Source of the DNA: an uncultured Bacteroidota bacterium
GTDB taxonomy: Bacteria; Bacteroidota; Bacteroidia; Chitinophagales; Chitinophagaceae
NCBI GenBank assembly: GCA_903903635.1
Contig: CAIUZK010000221.1
Span: 1-64,000, forward strand
DNA length: 64,000 bases
Direction: 5' to 3'
The translations under genes were made by a program, and so were the position numbers. The notes below the pieces were generated by a model that made no database searches, had not been told where the DNA came from, and saw only the letters and a list, made by a program, of their open reading frames with translations. Positions 35,649-43,614 of the stretch are shown piece by piece. Position 1 is the first letter of the stretch. Every line of letters begins with the position of its first letter.

Positions 35649-36680
35649 ATGCTAGAAATCAGAAAGGAAGGTGTGGTATTACTGAAGACAGGTTTTGGTT
35701 TTGAAAATGAAGGCGTATTAAATCCCGCTGCTATCGATGATGGTGAATTCATACACTTGTTTTACAGGGCAGTGCGTAAGGGTAATTTTTCAAGCATAGG
35801 TTATTGCAAATTAAAGGGCCCGCTGCTTGTAACAGAGCGTCATGATACACCCGTCCTTGTTCCCGAGTTCCCATATGAATCTCATGGCATTGAAGATCCC
35901 CGGATCGTAAAGATCGACGATTTGTACTATCTCACCTATACGGCATATGATGGTGTTAATGCGCTTGGTGCATTAGCATTAACTCCCGATTTAGTTCATT
36001 TTGAAAAGAAGGGTTTGATTGTACCTCTGGTAAGCTATGACAAGTTTTCCCAACTTGTAGGGCCAAACTGTGCAATCAATGAAAAATACCTGCGATATAA
36101 TGCGGTTGGTCCGCTGGTGGAGAAAGATGGCTCTAAGGCGCTGATGTGGGATAAGAATGTGATTTTTTTTCCTGGCAGAATAAATGGAAAAATGTATTTC
36201 CTGCATAGGATAAAACCCGACATTCAAATCGCATCAATAACAGAGCTAACAGAACTAACGCCTGAATTCTGGAACAATTATTTCCAACACTTTGAGGAAA
36301 ACATTGTATTGACTGCAAAGTATGAGCATGAAGTAAGTTATATAGGTGGCGGATGCCCTCCGATAAGAACAGATTATGGTTGGTTGTTGATCTATCATGG
36401 AGTGCATGATACTCTTGATGGTTATGTTTATTCTGCATGTGCTTCGTTGTTGGATCTGGAAAACCCGCAGAAAGAAATTGCACGACTGCCATATCCATTA
36501 TTTCAGCCGGATTTTAAATGGGAACTGATAGGCGAAGTGAATAATGTATGTTTCCCTACAGGTGCAATTGAGCATGACGGTACATTATATATTTATTACG
36601 GCGCCGCCGATGAACAGATCGCTTGCGCATCAGTTAACCTGCAAATATTATTAACCGAATTGTTGGAAAACAAGCTATAA
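35649..36680 (+). CDS. GH130-family beta-mannoside phosphorylase-like protein
   Basis: 343 residues, cytoplasmic, five-bladed propeller pattern of GH130: VLNPAAIDDGEFIHLFYRAV, ESHGIEDPRIVKIDDLYYLTYTAYDG, SYIGGGCPPIRTDYGWLLIYHGV and VCFPTGAIEHDGTLYIYYGAAD. The EDPR segment holds the usual acid residue. Enzymes of this family phosphorolyse beta-mannosides (or run in reverse to build them); some members hydrolyse. No signal peptide. It ends one base before the ATG of a glycosyltransferase gene, so the two surely form one transcript. The exact linkage (beta-1,2 or beta-1,4) cannot be read here. Confidence 0.88.
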   Translation: MLEIRKEGVVLLKTGFGFENEGVLNPAAIDDGEFIHLFYRAVRKGNFSSIGYCKLKGPLLVTERHDTPVLVPEFPYESHGIEDPRIVKIDDLYYLTYTAYDGVNALGALALTPDLVHFEKKGLIVPLVSYDKFSQLVGPNCAINEKYLRYNAVGPLVEKDGSKALMWDKNVIFFPGRINGKMYFLHRIKPDIQIASITELTELTPEFWNNYFQHFEENIVLTAKYEHEVSYIGGGCPPIRTDYGWLLIYHGVHDTLDGYVYSACASLLDLENPQKEIARLPYPLFQPDFKWELIGEVNNVCFPTGAIEHDGTLYIYYGAADEQIACASVNLQILLTELLENKL

Positions 36681-36681
36681 C

Positions 36682-39054
36682 ATGAATGTTGAAGCAAACA
36701 AGGCTATAAATAGTGGTACTCTAGGATCGTGGATTAGTATTTTAGGCGGAAACGCGGGTAATGAAACAAGTAACCATATACCTCCCGGGATTTTATTCCT
36801 TACCACTTACCCTCCCAGGGAATGTGGTATAGCTACTTATTCTCAGGATCTCATTGTTGCATTAAATAACAGATTCAATAACTCATTCAGGATAAGTGTC
36901 TGCGCACTTGAATCTGAGACGGAACAACATGCCTATCCGGAAAATGTAAAATATACACTCAACACAGATGATGCTACGGAGTTCGATAATATTGCCGGTT
37001 GCATCAATAATGATGCTGCAATCAGAATTGTTTTGATACAACATGAATTCGGGTTGTTCAGGAATAATGAGCCGAAATTCAGGGAGTTTTTAATGACAAT
37101 TGCCAAGCCTGTAATTGTGGTATTTCATACCATACTTCCCAATCCTGAGGCAATACTGAAATCCTCTGTGGCACAAATAGCAGATGTAGCACAATGTATA
37201 ATCGTTATGACCAATTCCTCGGCAGAGATACTGGCAAGCGAATATGAGATATCCCCGGCAAAGATTGCAGTTATTCCACATGGCACGCACCTGGTACCTC
37301 ATGCCGACAAATTATTTTTGAAACAGAAATATCAACTGGCCGGTAGAAAAGTACTTTCCACTTTTGGTTTATTAAGTTCCGGTAAAAGTATTGAAACGAC
37401 TTTGGATGCTTTACCTGCAATAATTGAAAAAGACCAATCAGTTCTCTTTCTTATTATTGGTAAGACGCATCCAACTGTTGTAAAGAATGAAGGGGAAAAA
37501 TACCGGGACATGCTTATTGCTAAAGTCGATGAGTTGCGGTTAAATAATAATGTCCGTTTTATAAACCGTTTTTTGCCGCTGCCTGTCTTGCTTGAATACT
37601 TGCAGTTGACTGATATTTATTTATTTACCTCCAAAGATCCGCATCAAGCGGTTAGCGGCACATTTTCATACGCAATAAGTTGCGGATGCCCGGTTATTTC
37701 AACGCCTATTCCGCACGCCCGTGAAGTGTTAGGTCAAGATGCCGGATTAATAGTTGACTTTAATAGCCCGAAGCAACTATCAGAAGCGGTAAATATAGTG
37801 TTAGGTGATGAGCAAAAGAGGAAGAATATGATTTCAAACGGGCTGCACCGAATGGCCTCGACCGCTTGGGAAAATGCGGCAATTGCACATGCTTTATTAT
37901 TTGAAAAAAATAGTATCATTCCTGTTTCTCTTAATTATAGCATACCCGAAATTAATTTTGATCACCTGAAAAAGATGACAACCGGTTTTGGTATTATCCA
38001 GTTTTCACAATTGAATCAACCGGATATCAAATCGGGCTATACATTGGATGATAATGCGAGAGCAATGATCTCCCTATGTCAGCATTTCGAATTAACGAAA
38101 GAAGCTGAATCTGTAACATACATAAACACTTACCTTTCATTCATAAAATACTGTCAGCAACCCGATGGTCATTTTCTGAATTACGTAGATGAAGACAAGG
38201 ATTTTACTAACCAGAATGACTATTCAAATCTTGCCGATTCAAATGGCAGGGCGATATGGGCGCTCGGTTATCTTGTTTCTATGGCTGAAATTCTGCCTTC
38301 TGACCTTGTGCAGGAAGCTGAAGTAATGTTTAAAAATGCTTTGGTTGAAATCGGCAGGGTACATTCCACCCGGGCAATGGCCTTCATAATTAAGGGGTTG
38401 TATTACTACAATATCAGCAGGGAGGATTTCTACTGCAAAGCATTGATTATGCTATTTGCTAACAGATTGGTTCAGATGTACAAACATGAGGCAATTGAAA
38501 AATGGAACTGGTTTGAAAGTTATCTTACCTATGGTAACAGCTTGTTGTCGGAGGCCATGTTGTGTGCCTGGCTGGCAATTGGTGATCGGGAATATAAAGA
38601 CATAGCTAAATCATCGTTTGATTTTCTGTTGTCGAAAACCTTTACCTGTAACAACATTAAAGCTATTTCCAACAAATACTGGTTGATAAGAGGAAATGAA
38701 AAAGAACAACCACCGGCAGGTGGGGAGCAACCCATCGAAATAGCCTATACCATCCTGGCTCTCGACAAATTCAATGAAGTATTTGGAGATCAGGTTTATG
38801 CAGATAAGCTGCGGAATGGTTTTAGCTGGTTTTTAGGAAACAACCACTTACATCAGGTAATTTACAATCCTTGCACAGGTGGATGTTATGATGGCCTTGA
38901 GGAATCCTATGTTAATCTTAATCAGGGAGCCGAGTCAACACTTAGCTACCTGATGGCCCGACTGACCATAGAGAAAAATATTGTCGCAGCGCAGGAAAAG
39001 CACAATGTTACAAGAAGTGGTCGTATTGTTGTTCGGCAACCTCAATATTCATAA
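36682..39054 (+). CDS. GT4 glycosyltransferase fused to an alpha/alpha-toroid domain
   Basis: 790 residues, cytoplasmic. N-terminal glycosyltransferase (about 38-415): PRECGIATYSQDLIVAL, ISPAKIAVIPHGTH, VLSTFGLLSSGKSIETTLDALP, and the donor-binding region DIYLFTSKDPHQAVSGTFSYAISCGCPVIS. The C-terminal part (about 430-770) is helical and looks like a six-hairpin toroid (GYTLDDNARAMISLC, DSNGRAIWALGYLVS, WNWFESYLTYGNSLLSEAML, GGCYDGLEESYVNLNQGAESTLSYL), as in some glycoside hydrolases or epimerases. One polypeptide thus pairs a sugar-transfer domain with a probable sugar-processing domain. Located one base after a GH130 gene, so both may act on the same mannose-containing glycan. Confidence 0.85.
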   Translation: MNVEANKAINSGTLGSWISILGGNAGNETSNHIPPGILFLTTYPPRECGIATYSQDLIVALNNRFNNSFRISVCALESETEQHAYPENVKYTLNTDDATEFDNIAGCINNDAAIRIVLIQHEFGLFRNNEPKFREFLMTIAKPVIVVFHTILPNPEAILKSSVAQIADVAQCIIVMTNSSAEILASEYEISPAKIAVIPHGTHLVPHADKLFLKQKYQLAGRKVLSTFGLLSSGKSIETTLDALPAIIEKDQSVLFLIIGKTHPTVVKNEGEKYRDMLIAKVDELRLNNNVRFINRFLPLPVLLEYLQLTDIYLFTSKDPHQAVSGTFSYAISCGCPVISTPIPHAREVLGQDAGLIVDFNSPKQLSEAVNIVLGDEQKRKNMISNGLHRMASTAWENAAIAHALLFEKNSIIPVSLNYSIPEINFDHLKKMTTGFGIIQFSQLNQPDIKSGYTLDDNARAMISLCQHFELTKEAESVTYINTYLSFIKYCQQPDGHFLNYVDEDKDFTNQNDYSNLADSNGRAIWALGYLVSMAEILPSDLVQEAEVMFKNALVEIGRVHSTRAMAFIIKGLYYYNISREDFYCKALIMLFANRLVQMYKHEAIEKWNWFESYLTYGNSLLSEAMLCAWLAIGDREYKDIAKSSFDFLLSKTFTCNNIKAISNKYWLIRGNEKEQPPAGGEQPIEIAYTILALDKFNEVFGDQVYADKLRNGFSWFLGNNHLHQVIYNPCTGGCYDGLEESYVNLNQGAESTLSYLMARLTIEKNIVAAQEKHNVTRSGRIVVRQPQYS

Positions 39055-39098
39055 TGGGTAAATAGAAGCGAATTATTGTTGAGTTTTAAATGGACTGT

Positions 39099-39662
39099 TT
39101 ACCTTTTCAGGTAAATATCCTGTAGAAATTTTACCTGTTCAGCATCACCGGTTTTTCTGCTGCTTATCGTGTAGTGTTGGAAAGCTCCTTCTTTACAGGC
39201 GCATTCCCTGCCACCATACAACGCTATCGTGGTCACCGAATCGCTGTAAACCTTAGCTATTACATAATTGTTTGCGCTATCCGCTTCTATGATTTGTATC
39301 TTTTGCCTCAGATGTTCTGATTCGTATTTTGCCTCCCACTCATAAAATGCCATTGCAAAGGCAAACCCATTTAATCCTTCCTTATAAAATTCCATTTTGT
39401 TTGCAGTACCAAAGGAAATGGACACTGCCACTGAATCTTTATTGCGGAACCATTGCTGATGTGCCGGTTGAAAATATTTACCTGCTATCCATTCCCCTGG
39501 CATAGTTACACTGCCGTAGGGCAGAACTGCATAGCTGGTATTATTTTTTACCTTATCATAATGAGTGTTTGTGAGTGTGGTACTCATTTTGGGTGAGCAT
39601 GCTTGCAGGCAGAACAGAGCAAATAATAAAACAGCAGTGATGGGTTTTACAGACAACTTCAT
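39099..39662 (-). CDS. hypothetical lipoprotein
   Basis: 187 residues with a lipoprotein signal peptide; lipobox LQAC gives a lipidated Cys at about 22. The mature part has a beta-rich pattern (YAVLPYGSVTMPGEWIAGKYF, SVAVSISFG, IQIIEADSANNYVIAKVYSD) and a short Cys pair in GGRECACKEGAF. No family recognised. The gene lies alone with a good promoter box (39684-39691). Confidence 0.65.
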   Translation of the reverse strand: MKLSVKPITAVLLFALFCLQACSPKMSTTLTNTHYDKVKNNTSYAVLPYGSVTMPGEWIAGKYFQPAHQQWFRNKDSVAVSISFGTANKMEFYKEGLNGFAFAMAFYEWEAKYESEHLRQKIQIIEADSANNYVIAKVYSDSVTTIALYGGRECACKEGAFQHYTISSRKTGDAEQVKFLQDIYLKR

Positions 39663-39683
39663 GGTTTCCGGATTGTTTTATTT

Positions 39684-39691
39684 CAAAAATA
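39684..39691 (-). promoter_or_regulatory. -7 box of the lipoprotein gene
   Basis: On the minus strand the box reads TATTTTTG (TAnnTTTG), 21 bases before the start codon at 39662. The T-run of the neighbouring repeat provides a TTTG at a -33-like distance. Confidence 0.55.
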
Positions 39692-39706
39692 CGAATTCCT
39701 TTCCCA

Positions 39707-39734
39707 AACAAAAAGCCCGGCATTGCTGCTGAGC
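39707..39734 (-). repeat. terminator/promoter cassette repeat, copy 1
   Basis: Contains acaaaaagcccggcattg followed by ctgctgagc; the same block occurs at 42704-42730. On the minus strand it ends in gccgggcttttt, terminator-like, and lies just upstream of a TATTTTTG box and a start codon in both places. Confidence 0.7.
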
Positions 39735-39866
39735 CTGAAAAGGGTAGAGGTGTTTATAACGTAGTAACATTGAGCTGATTTATTGAGCGACATCGAAGTG
39801 CCAATATGCAGCAGCAACTTTCATCCATAATAAAATCTCTGTATTGAAATGTTTAGATAATTATGG

Positions 39867-40946
39867 CTATTTGCCAGGTTTGTTCTTGCTTTTATAGCCA
39901 TAATCTCTGTTCAGGAGAACGTTTAGCGGTTTTAATTCATCTATATTGTCAGACACAATTTTCAGGATTGCGGCAAACGGAGTGAATAATATCATGCCGG
40001 AGATTCCCCAAAGCAGTGTTCCTATTATTATCGCAACCAGTGTAGCCCATGTACTTAAATTAAGTTGCTGCCCCACTATTCGTGGGAATATCACGTTGGA
40101 TTCCAGATATTGTATAAAGACAAAAATAGACACAACGCCTACTGCATACCATGCCGAATCTTTGGTTATTAAAGCCACGGAAACCGGTAGTGCAGCGCTT
40201 ATCAGGATACCTACATAGGGGATTACCATCATAAATGAGGTGACCATACCATATAAAATTGCATGGTCGATACCCAGGGCCAGCAGGCCAATACTGTTTA
40301 GTACACCTACAATGAAATAAACATAGAATGTGCCTTTTATGTAGTTGAAGTAGCTGTGTATACTCTGGCTAAGAATAACCGGTAGTTTTTCTTTGCTTTT
40401 TAAGCTAACTATCATCCCCAGAAATTTCACAAATGTGCCCCGGTGATAAAGAAACAATGCGGCATAAATAGGTACCATTATCAGAAAGAAAACTGTTGAG
40501 ATAGTGGCATTTAATGCTCCTGCAAAATAACTCGTAATCCCATTCACCGCATTTGCTCCCATTTTATCCATCCAATTGTCTTGCTGACTTTGTTGTACTC
40601 CCAATGTTCCTTCTATCCATTTTCTGAGATGGGGTGTAAATTGAGTTATTCTATCCATGACTTTGGGGATGTCTTTTATAAACAAATTCATCTCATATCC
40701 CAGCATCCATAAAAGGGTAGTAAATAAAAGGCTGACCGCGGCCAAAAGCAGGGCTATGGTAAGACTTCGTGGCCAATTCCGGGACTCAAACCATTTACAA
40801 ACAGGGTAGAGTATAATTGCTAATAGCAAACCAAAAAACAATGGTATGAACAGAGCTTTTGCAAAGTAGAGCAGTAAAATTATAATGAAAGTTGCCTGCA
40901 GATACTTGACAACCCTCGAAAGTGAACCCGAATTTTCTTTTTCCAT
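39867..40946 (-). CDS. AI-2E family transporter (YdiK/PerM-like)
   Basis: Inner-membrane permease of the AI-2 exporter superfamily. Members export small molecules or ions (autoinducer-2, drugs, Na+/H+), so the substrate cannot be fixed. From ATG 40946 it has 359 residues; the longer frame needs a TTG. About eight membrane segments are seen: LQATFIIILLLYFAKALFIPL, LLLAAVSLLFTTLLWMLGY, TVFFLIMVPIYAALFLY, GTFYVYFIVGVLNSIGLLAL, FMMVIPYVGILISAALPVSVALI, and the conserved C-terminal ATLVAIIIGTLLWGISGMILFTPFAAILKI. The terminator-like repeat at 39707-39734 follows. Confidence 0.88.
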   Translation of the reverse strand: MEKENSGSLSRVVKYLQATFIIILLLYFAKALFIPLFFGLLLAIILYPVCKWFESRNWPRSLTIALLLAAVSLLFTTLLWMLGYEMNLFIKDIPKVMDRITQFTPHLRKWIEGTLGVQQSQQDNWMDKMGANAVNGITSYFAGALNATISTVFFLIMVPIYAALFLYHRGTFVKFLGMIVSLKSKEKLPVILSQSIHSYFNYIKGTFYVYFIVGVLNSIGLLALGIDHAILYGMVTSFMMVIPYVGILISAALPVSVALITKDSAWYAVGVVSIFVFIQYLESNVIFPRIVGQQLNLSTWATLVAIIIGTLLWGISGMILFTPFAAILKIVSDNIDELKPLNVLLNRDYGYKSKNKPGK

Positions 40947-41029
40947 TTCGTTATTATTCAGCAATATGAAATAATTTTTCTGGCCATGTAATAAATCTGA
41001 TGAAAGCAGAACTGTTTTTTTTAACGTTT

Positions 41030-41674
41030 TTATTCAAACCTGATAAATTTACTTCCTTCCGTTAAGGAAAAGTCGCAATGTTTTGGTACAGCAGTATAGG
41101 TATTGCCACATTCCGGGCAAACAAAATAGGCTGCAGGTAAACTACCCAATGTGTTACTGTTTATATCCCCTAAGGCTTGTTCGAAAAAGGCTTTATGTTT
41201 CCTTTCCGTTTTCATGGCATAATTCAGGCTTAATAAAGCAGGTTCATTGCTGGCGGTTGCGGCGGTTTTAAGAAAATCAGGATACATACTTTGGGCTTCA
41301 TATGCCTCACCTTCTATATCATCATGCAGGTTTTCTTTTGTTGTCTTAACAGTATATACAGGTTTTACTTCGGCAACGGTACCACCTGCATCTTCTATTA
41401 CCGTTTTATGGTTTATAGAATGGATATTCTCGGCGGCTGATACCGCATTGTATAATATTGCAACGTGATGAAGTCCTTCCTGTTCGGCTTTAACTGAAAA
41501 TGCTGCATACTTGGCAGTGGCAGTTCTTTCACCCACGTAGGCGGTCTTCATATTCTCAATTGTTTTTACTCTGGCATTTTCCTGCTCAGATCCGGAAGAT
41601 GCAGGTGCCTTTGTTGCATTGTTACAGGAAATCAAAACAATGGAACTTAACGCAAGCACAATTAGATTTTTCAT
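41030..41674 (-). CDS. Rubrerythrin-like lipoprotein with incomplete rubredoxin site
   Basis: Diiron protein of the rubrerythrin family, probably reducing peroxide. 214 residues, exported: lipobox LISC with Cys17. Four-helix diiron domain (about 35-170) with GERTATAKY (Glu49), AAENIH (Glu82), DDIEGEAYEAQ and KTERKH (Glu157, His160). The C-terminal rubredoxin-like tail (183-214) has C186-P-E-C189-G but the second pair is C200-D-F-S203, so one of the four iron-binding Cys is missing. Most rubrerythrins are cytoplasmic and have all four. The electron input route may therefore differ. Alone on its strand. Confidence 0.88.
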   Translation of the reverse strand: MKNLIVLALSSIVLISCNNATKAPASSGSEQENARVKTIENMKTAYVGERTATAKYAAFSVKAEQEGLHHVAILYNAVSAAENIHSINHKTVIEDAGGTVAEVKPVYTVKTTKENLHDDIEGEAYEAQSMYPDFLKTAATASNEPALLSLNYAMKTERKHKAFFEQALGDINSNTLGSLPAAYFVCPECGNTYTAVPKHCDFSLTEGSKFIRFE

Positions 41675-41944
41675 TTTTTATTGATTTACAATGTGAAATT
41701 CATTACAAAGTACGTTAATATTTAGCCCTGTGGCATGATACATATCAGTCATCCAACAATGCAAGACATTAAAATTGCTGCTTTGCATTTTGCTACCAGG
41801 GGAATAAAAACAGTTAGCAAAAACCGGCAAATACATGGCGGGACTTGACATAACAACTGGAAAAGGAATCAGATAAGTTAATGCCCTAATTTAGCTGTAT
41901 AATAGAAGTCTCCTTTGATATAAGCATTACTCACACCTCATAAT

Positions 41945-42367
41945 ATGGCAGTGGAAATAAGTAAAAATGGAAATTCATTGACTATAGCGGCCCCAAGTAC
42001 TTTTGCTCAGACATACTTTCACGGTACAAAGGCAGACCTGAAGATTGGAAGCTCAATCGAAATAGGTCTTAACTCCAACTATGGCCAAAGAAAGAATGCT
42101 AAATTTATCTACCTGACAGCAACCTTGGATGCCGCTATTTGGGGGGCTGAACTTGCCATAGGGGAGGGCCCTGAAAGAATTTATTTAGTAGAACCAACCG
42201 GACCAATTGAAGATGACCCGAATTTAACGGACAAAAAATTTCAGGGCAATCCAACAATGTCTTTTCGGTCACAACATCCATTTAGGGTTGTCGGAGAGAT
42301 TACCATTTGGCAAGGACATTCACCTGAACAAGTTAAAGCGATGAAAGAAGGAATTGAGCGAGCTTAG
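41945..42367 (+). CDS. arr: Arr-type rifamycin ADP-ribosyltransferase
   Basis: Transfers ADP-ribose from NAD to rifamycins, which stops them binding RNA polymerase. 140 residues, as usual for Arr. Near-diagnostic blocks: FHGTKADLKIG, YLTATLDAAIWGAELA, YLVEPTGPIEDDPNLTDKKF, GNPTMSFRS, RVVGEITIWQGHSPEQ. His26, Tyr56 and Asp91 correspond to His19, Tyr49 and Asp84 of the mycobacterial enzyme, each with an offset of seven, so the active site is intact. It stands alone, with no other resistance gene or integrase next to it. Environmental Arr homologues are widespread, so this is likely a chromosomal resident gene. Confidence 0.93.
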   Translation: MAVEISKNGNSLTIAAPSTFAQTYFHGTKADLKIGSSIEIGLNSNYGQRKNAKFIYLTATLDAAIWGAELAIGEGPERIYLVEPTGPIEDDPNLTDKKFQGNPTMSFRSQHPFRVVGEITIWQGHSPEQVKAMKEGIERA

Positions 42368-42419
42368 CAACTTGGCATTGAGGCAATAGAGGAATAACTA
42401 TATCTATGACCCTAATTAT

Positions 42420-42452
42420 GCCATCCAAAAGATCTTCCAGCTCATATGTGTA
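42420..42452. repeat. 33-bp partial duplication of the adjacent small gene
   Basis: Matches 42556-42588, which lies inside the small gene at 42469-42666, at all but three positions. Direct orientation, 136 bp apart. It seems a remnant of a tandem copy of that gene. Confidence 0.75.
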
Positions 42453-42468
42453 ACAACTTCGTAGCGTT

Positions 42469-42666
42469 TCATTTCAGCTTACCTGATTTTTTAAGGTTGC
42501 TGATAACATCTTTTAACGGCACCTTCTCATCGTTTTTGCGCGATTCGGCAATAAGGCCATCCAAAAGATCTTCCAGTTCATGCGTGTAGTTTTCCAGAGT
42601 ACTCATTTCAATCACTACTGCTTGTTTTTGGTTCAGCTCATTTGTCAGATAACTCACACCCTTCAT
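42469..42666 (-). CDS. small antitoxin-like or regulatory protein
   Basis: 65 residues: MKGVSYLTNELNQKQAVVIEM at the start, then a helical stretch LENYTHELEDLLDGLIAESRKNDE and a basic end (ISNLKKSGKLK). Size and composition resemble small antitoxins that precede a toxin gene, but the next frame to the left holds no toxin. A 33-bp piece of the coding region is repeated downstream (42420-42452). Promoter box TATTTTTG (minus, 42682-42689) and a copy of the 27-bp cassette repeat lie upstream. Real gene likely; function open. Confidence 0.6.
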   Translation of the reverse strand: MKGVSYLTNELNQKQAVVIEMSTLENYTHELEDLLDGLIAESRKNDEKVPLKDVISNLKKSGKLK

Positions 42667-42681
42667 AATATATTATTTTTA

Positions 42682-42689
42682 CAAAAATA
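42682..42689 (-). promoter_or_regulatory. -7 box of the small gene
   Basis: TATTTTTG on the minus strand, 15 bases before the start codon. Same arrangement as at 39684-39691. Confidence 0.55.
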
Positions 42690-42703
42690 CACATAAATTA
42701 AAA

Positions 42704-42730
42704 CAAAAAAGCCCGGCATTGCTGCTGAGC
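42704..42730 (-). repeat. terminator/promoter cassette repeat, copy 2
   Basis: Same core as 39707-39734 (aaaaagcccggcattgctgc and on to tgagc). It also stands just upstream of a TATTTTTG box and a leftward gene. Confidence 0.7.
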
Positions 42731-43307
42731 TTATCAAAAGTCATGATGTCTGGACAATTTTTGAACTGCAGGTCGGTGTGCTGCTCTTATGGTTTGGAAA
42801 CCTAAAAGATATGCAAATAGAAAAAGGGTAGCAAAAACAGCCTGTTTTGTTTACCTGATTTTTTGCAGGGATTTACAGATATAGCAGGAATGTGCAATGC
42901 TTATTGCTCTGAATTTCTTTAAACATGTATCATAGTAAATACAATCACAAATGCACGTTTCAAGACTGATTTGTTGAATTGTCATTGATATGCCACTGCT
43001 TGTAATTTGATCGCCAATAGCTAAAGGACATACTGCCATAATATTTGTCTTTGATTGTTGAATGATAGTAACAATAATCGAGCCCCCATATATAGCCATA
43101 TTGTTGGCATGGTTCTATTGCGGTTGTTGCAAACAGCATCCTGTAAGGGATATAGTTCACGATCAGGTTGTAATTGAATTTAGCATTGAATGAATCTTCA
43201 CCAGTGCAAAATTACTTTGGTCTGTTGTAAACGGAATTATATAATTGCAGATGTAAATTACAAAAATCTCACTTAGGGCTTGTAAGGAAATAAAGGTTGC
43301 TTTTTGA
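42731..43307. other. intergenic region, possible decayed frame
   Basis: No supported gene. On the minus strand two overlapping frames at about 42851-43230 (one reading FNYNLIVNYIPYRMLFATT) look weakly coding, but neither has a clear start and they may be one frame-shifted relic. No family recognised. Confidence 0.35.
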
Positions 43308-43440
43308 CGTAGTTATTTTTCTTTTATTAACTGCCATAGCTTTAGCGAAGGCATGTTATTAACTGCCATAGCTTTAGCGAAGGCATGTTTTGCAAGGCGT
43401 AAAATCTGCGAATAGTGAGCTGTTTAATTCTTTCTTTGAA
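43308..43440. repeat. REP-like dispersed element with 32-bp tandem copy
   Basis: A 32-bp block (ttattaactgccatagcttt and 12 more) occurs twice without change, at 43324-43355 and 43356-43387. Its flanks (gtagttatttttctttta before; tgcgaatagtgagctgttta after) recur at 59172-59290 around a third copy of the block (59188-59219). Each block can fold as gccatagc-TTTA-gcgaaggc with two mismatches. An interspersed element of unknown function. Confidence 0.75.
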
Positions 43441-43602
43441 ACAATAAACACACAGCACAAGGAAAAACCGAAAAGTTTAATGACACTCAAATTCCAATTC
43501 TTTGATGAAAAAAATGTCGTTTTTTACCCCGGCCAGAGTATAATCTAAAGAGTGAATTTTATAAAATGACAATTGTCAGTTATTTGTATGCAGGCAATAC
43601 CC

Positions 43603-43610
43603 TAATTTTG
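43603..43610 (+). promoter_or_regulatory. -7 box of rocD, nearly leaderless
   Basis: TAATTTTG fits TAnnTTTG and ends 4 bases before the ATG, so transcription would begin at or next to the start codon. Confidence 0.6.
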
Positions 43611-43614
43611 CAGT

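Noticed and set aside
42851-43160. Two overlapping frames on the minus strand
   Set aside because: They look weakly coding, but neither has a clear start, and I recognise no family. Mentioned in the intergenic entry as a possible relic.
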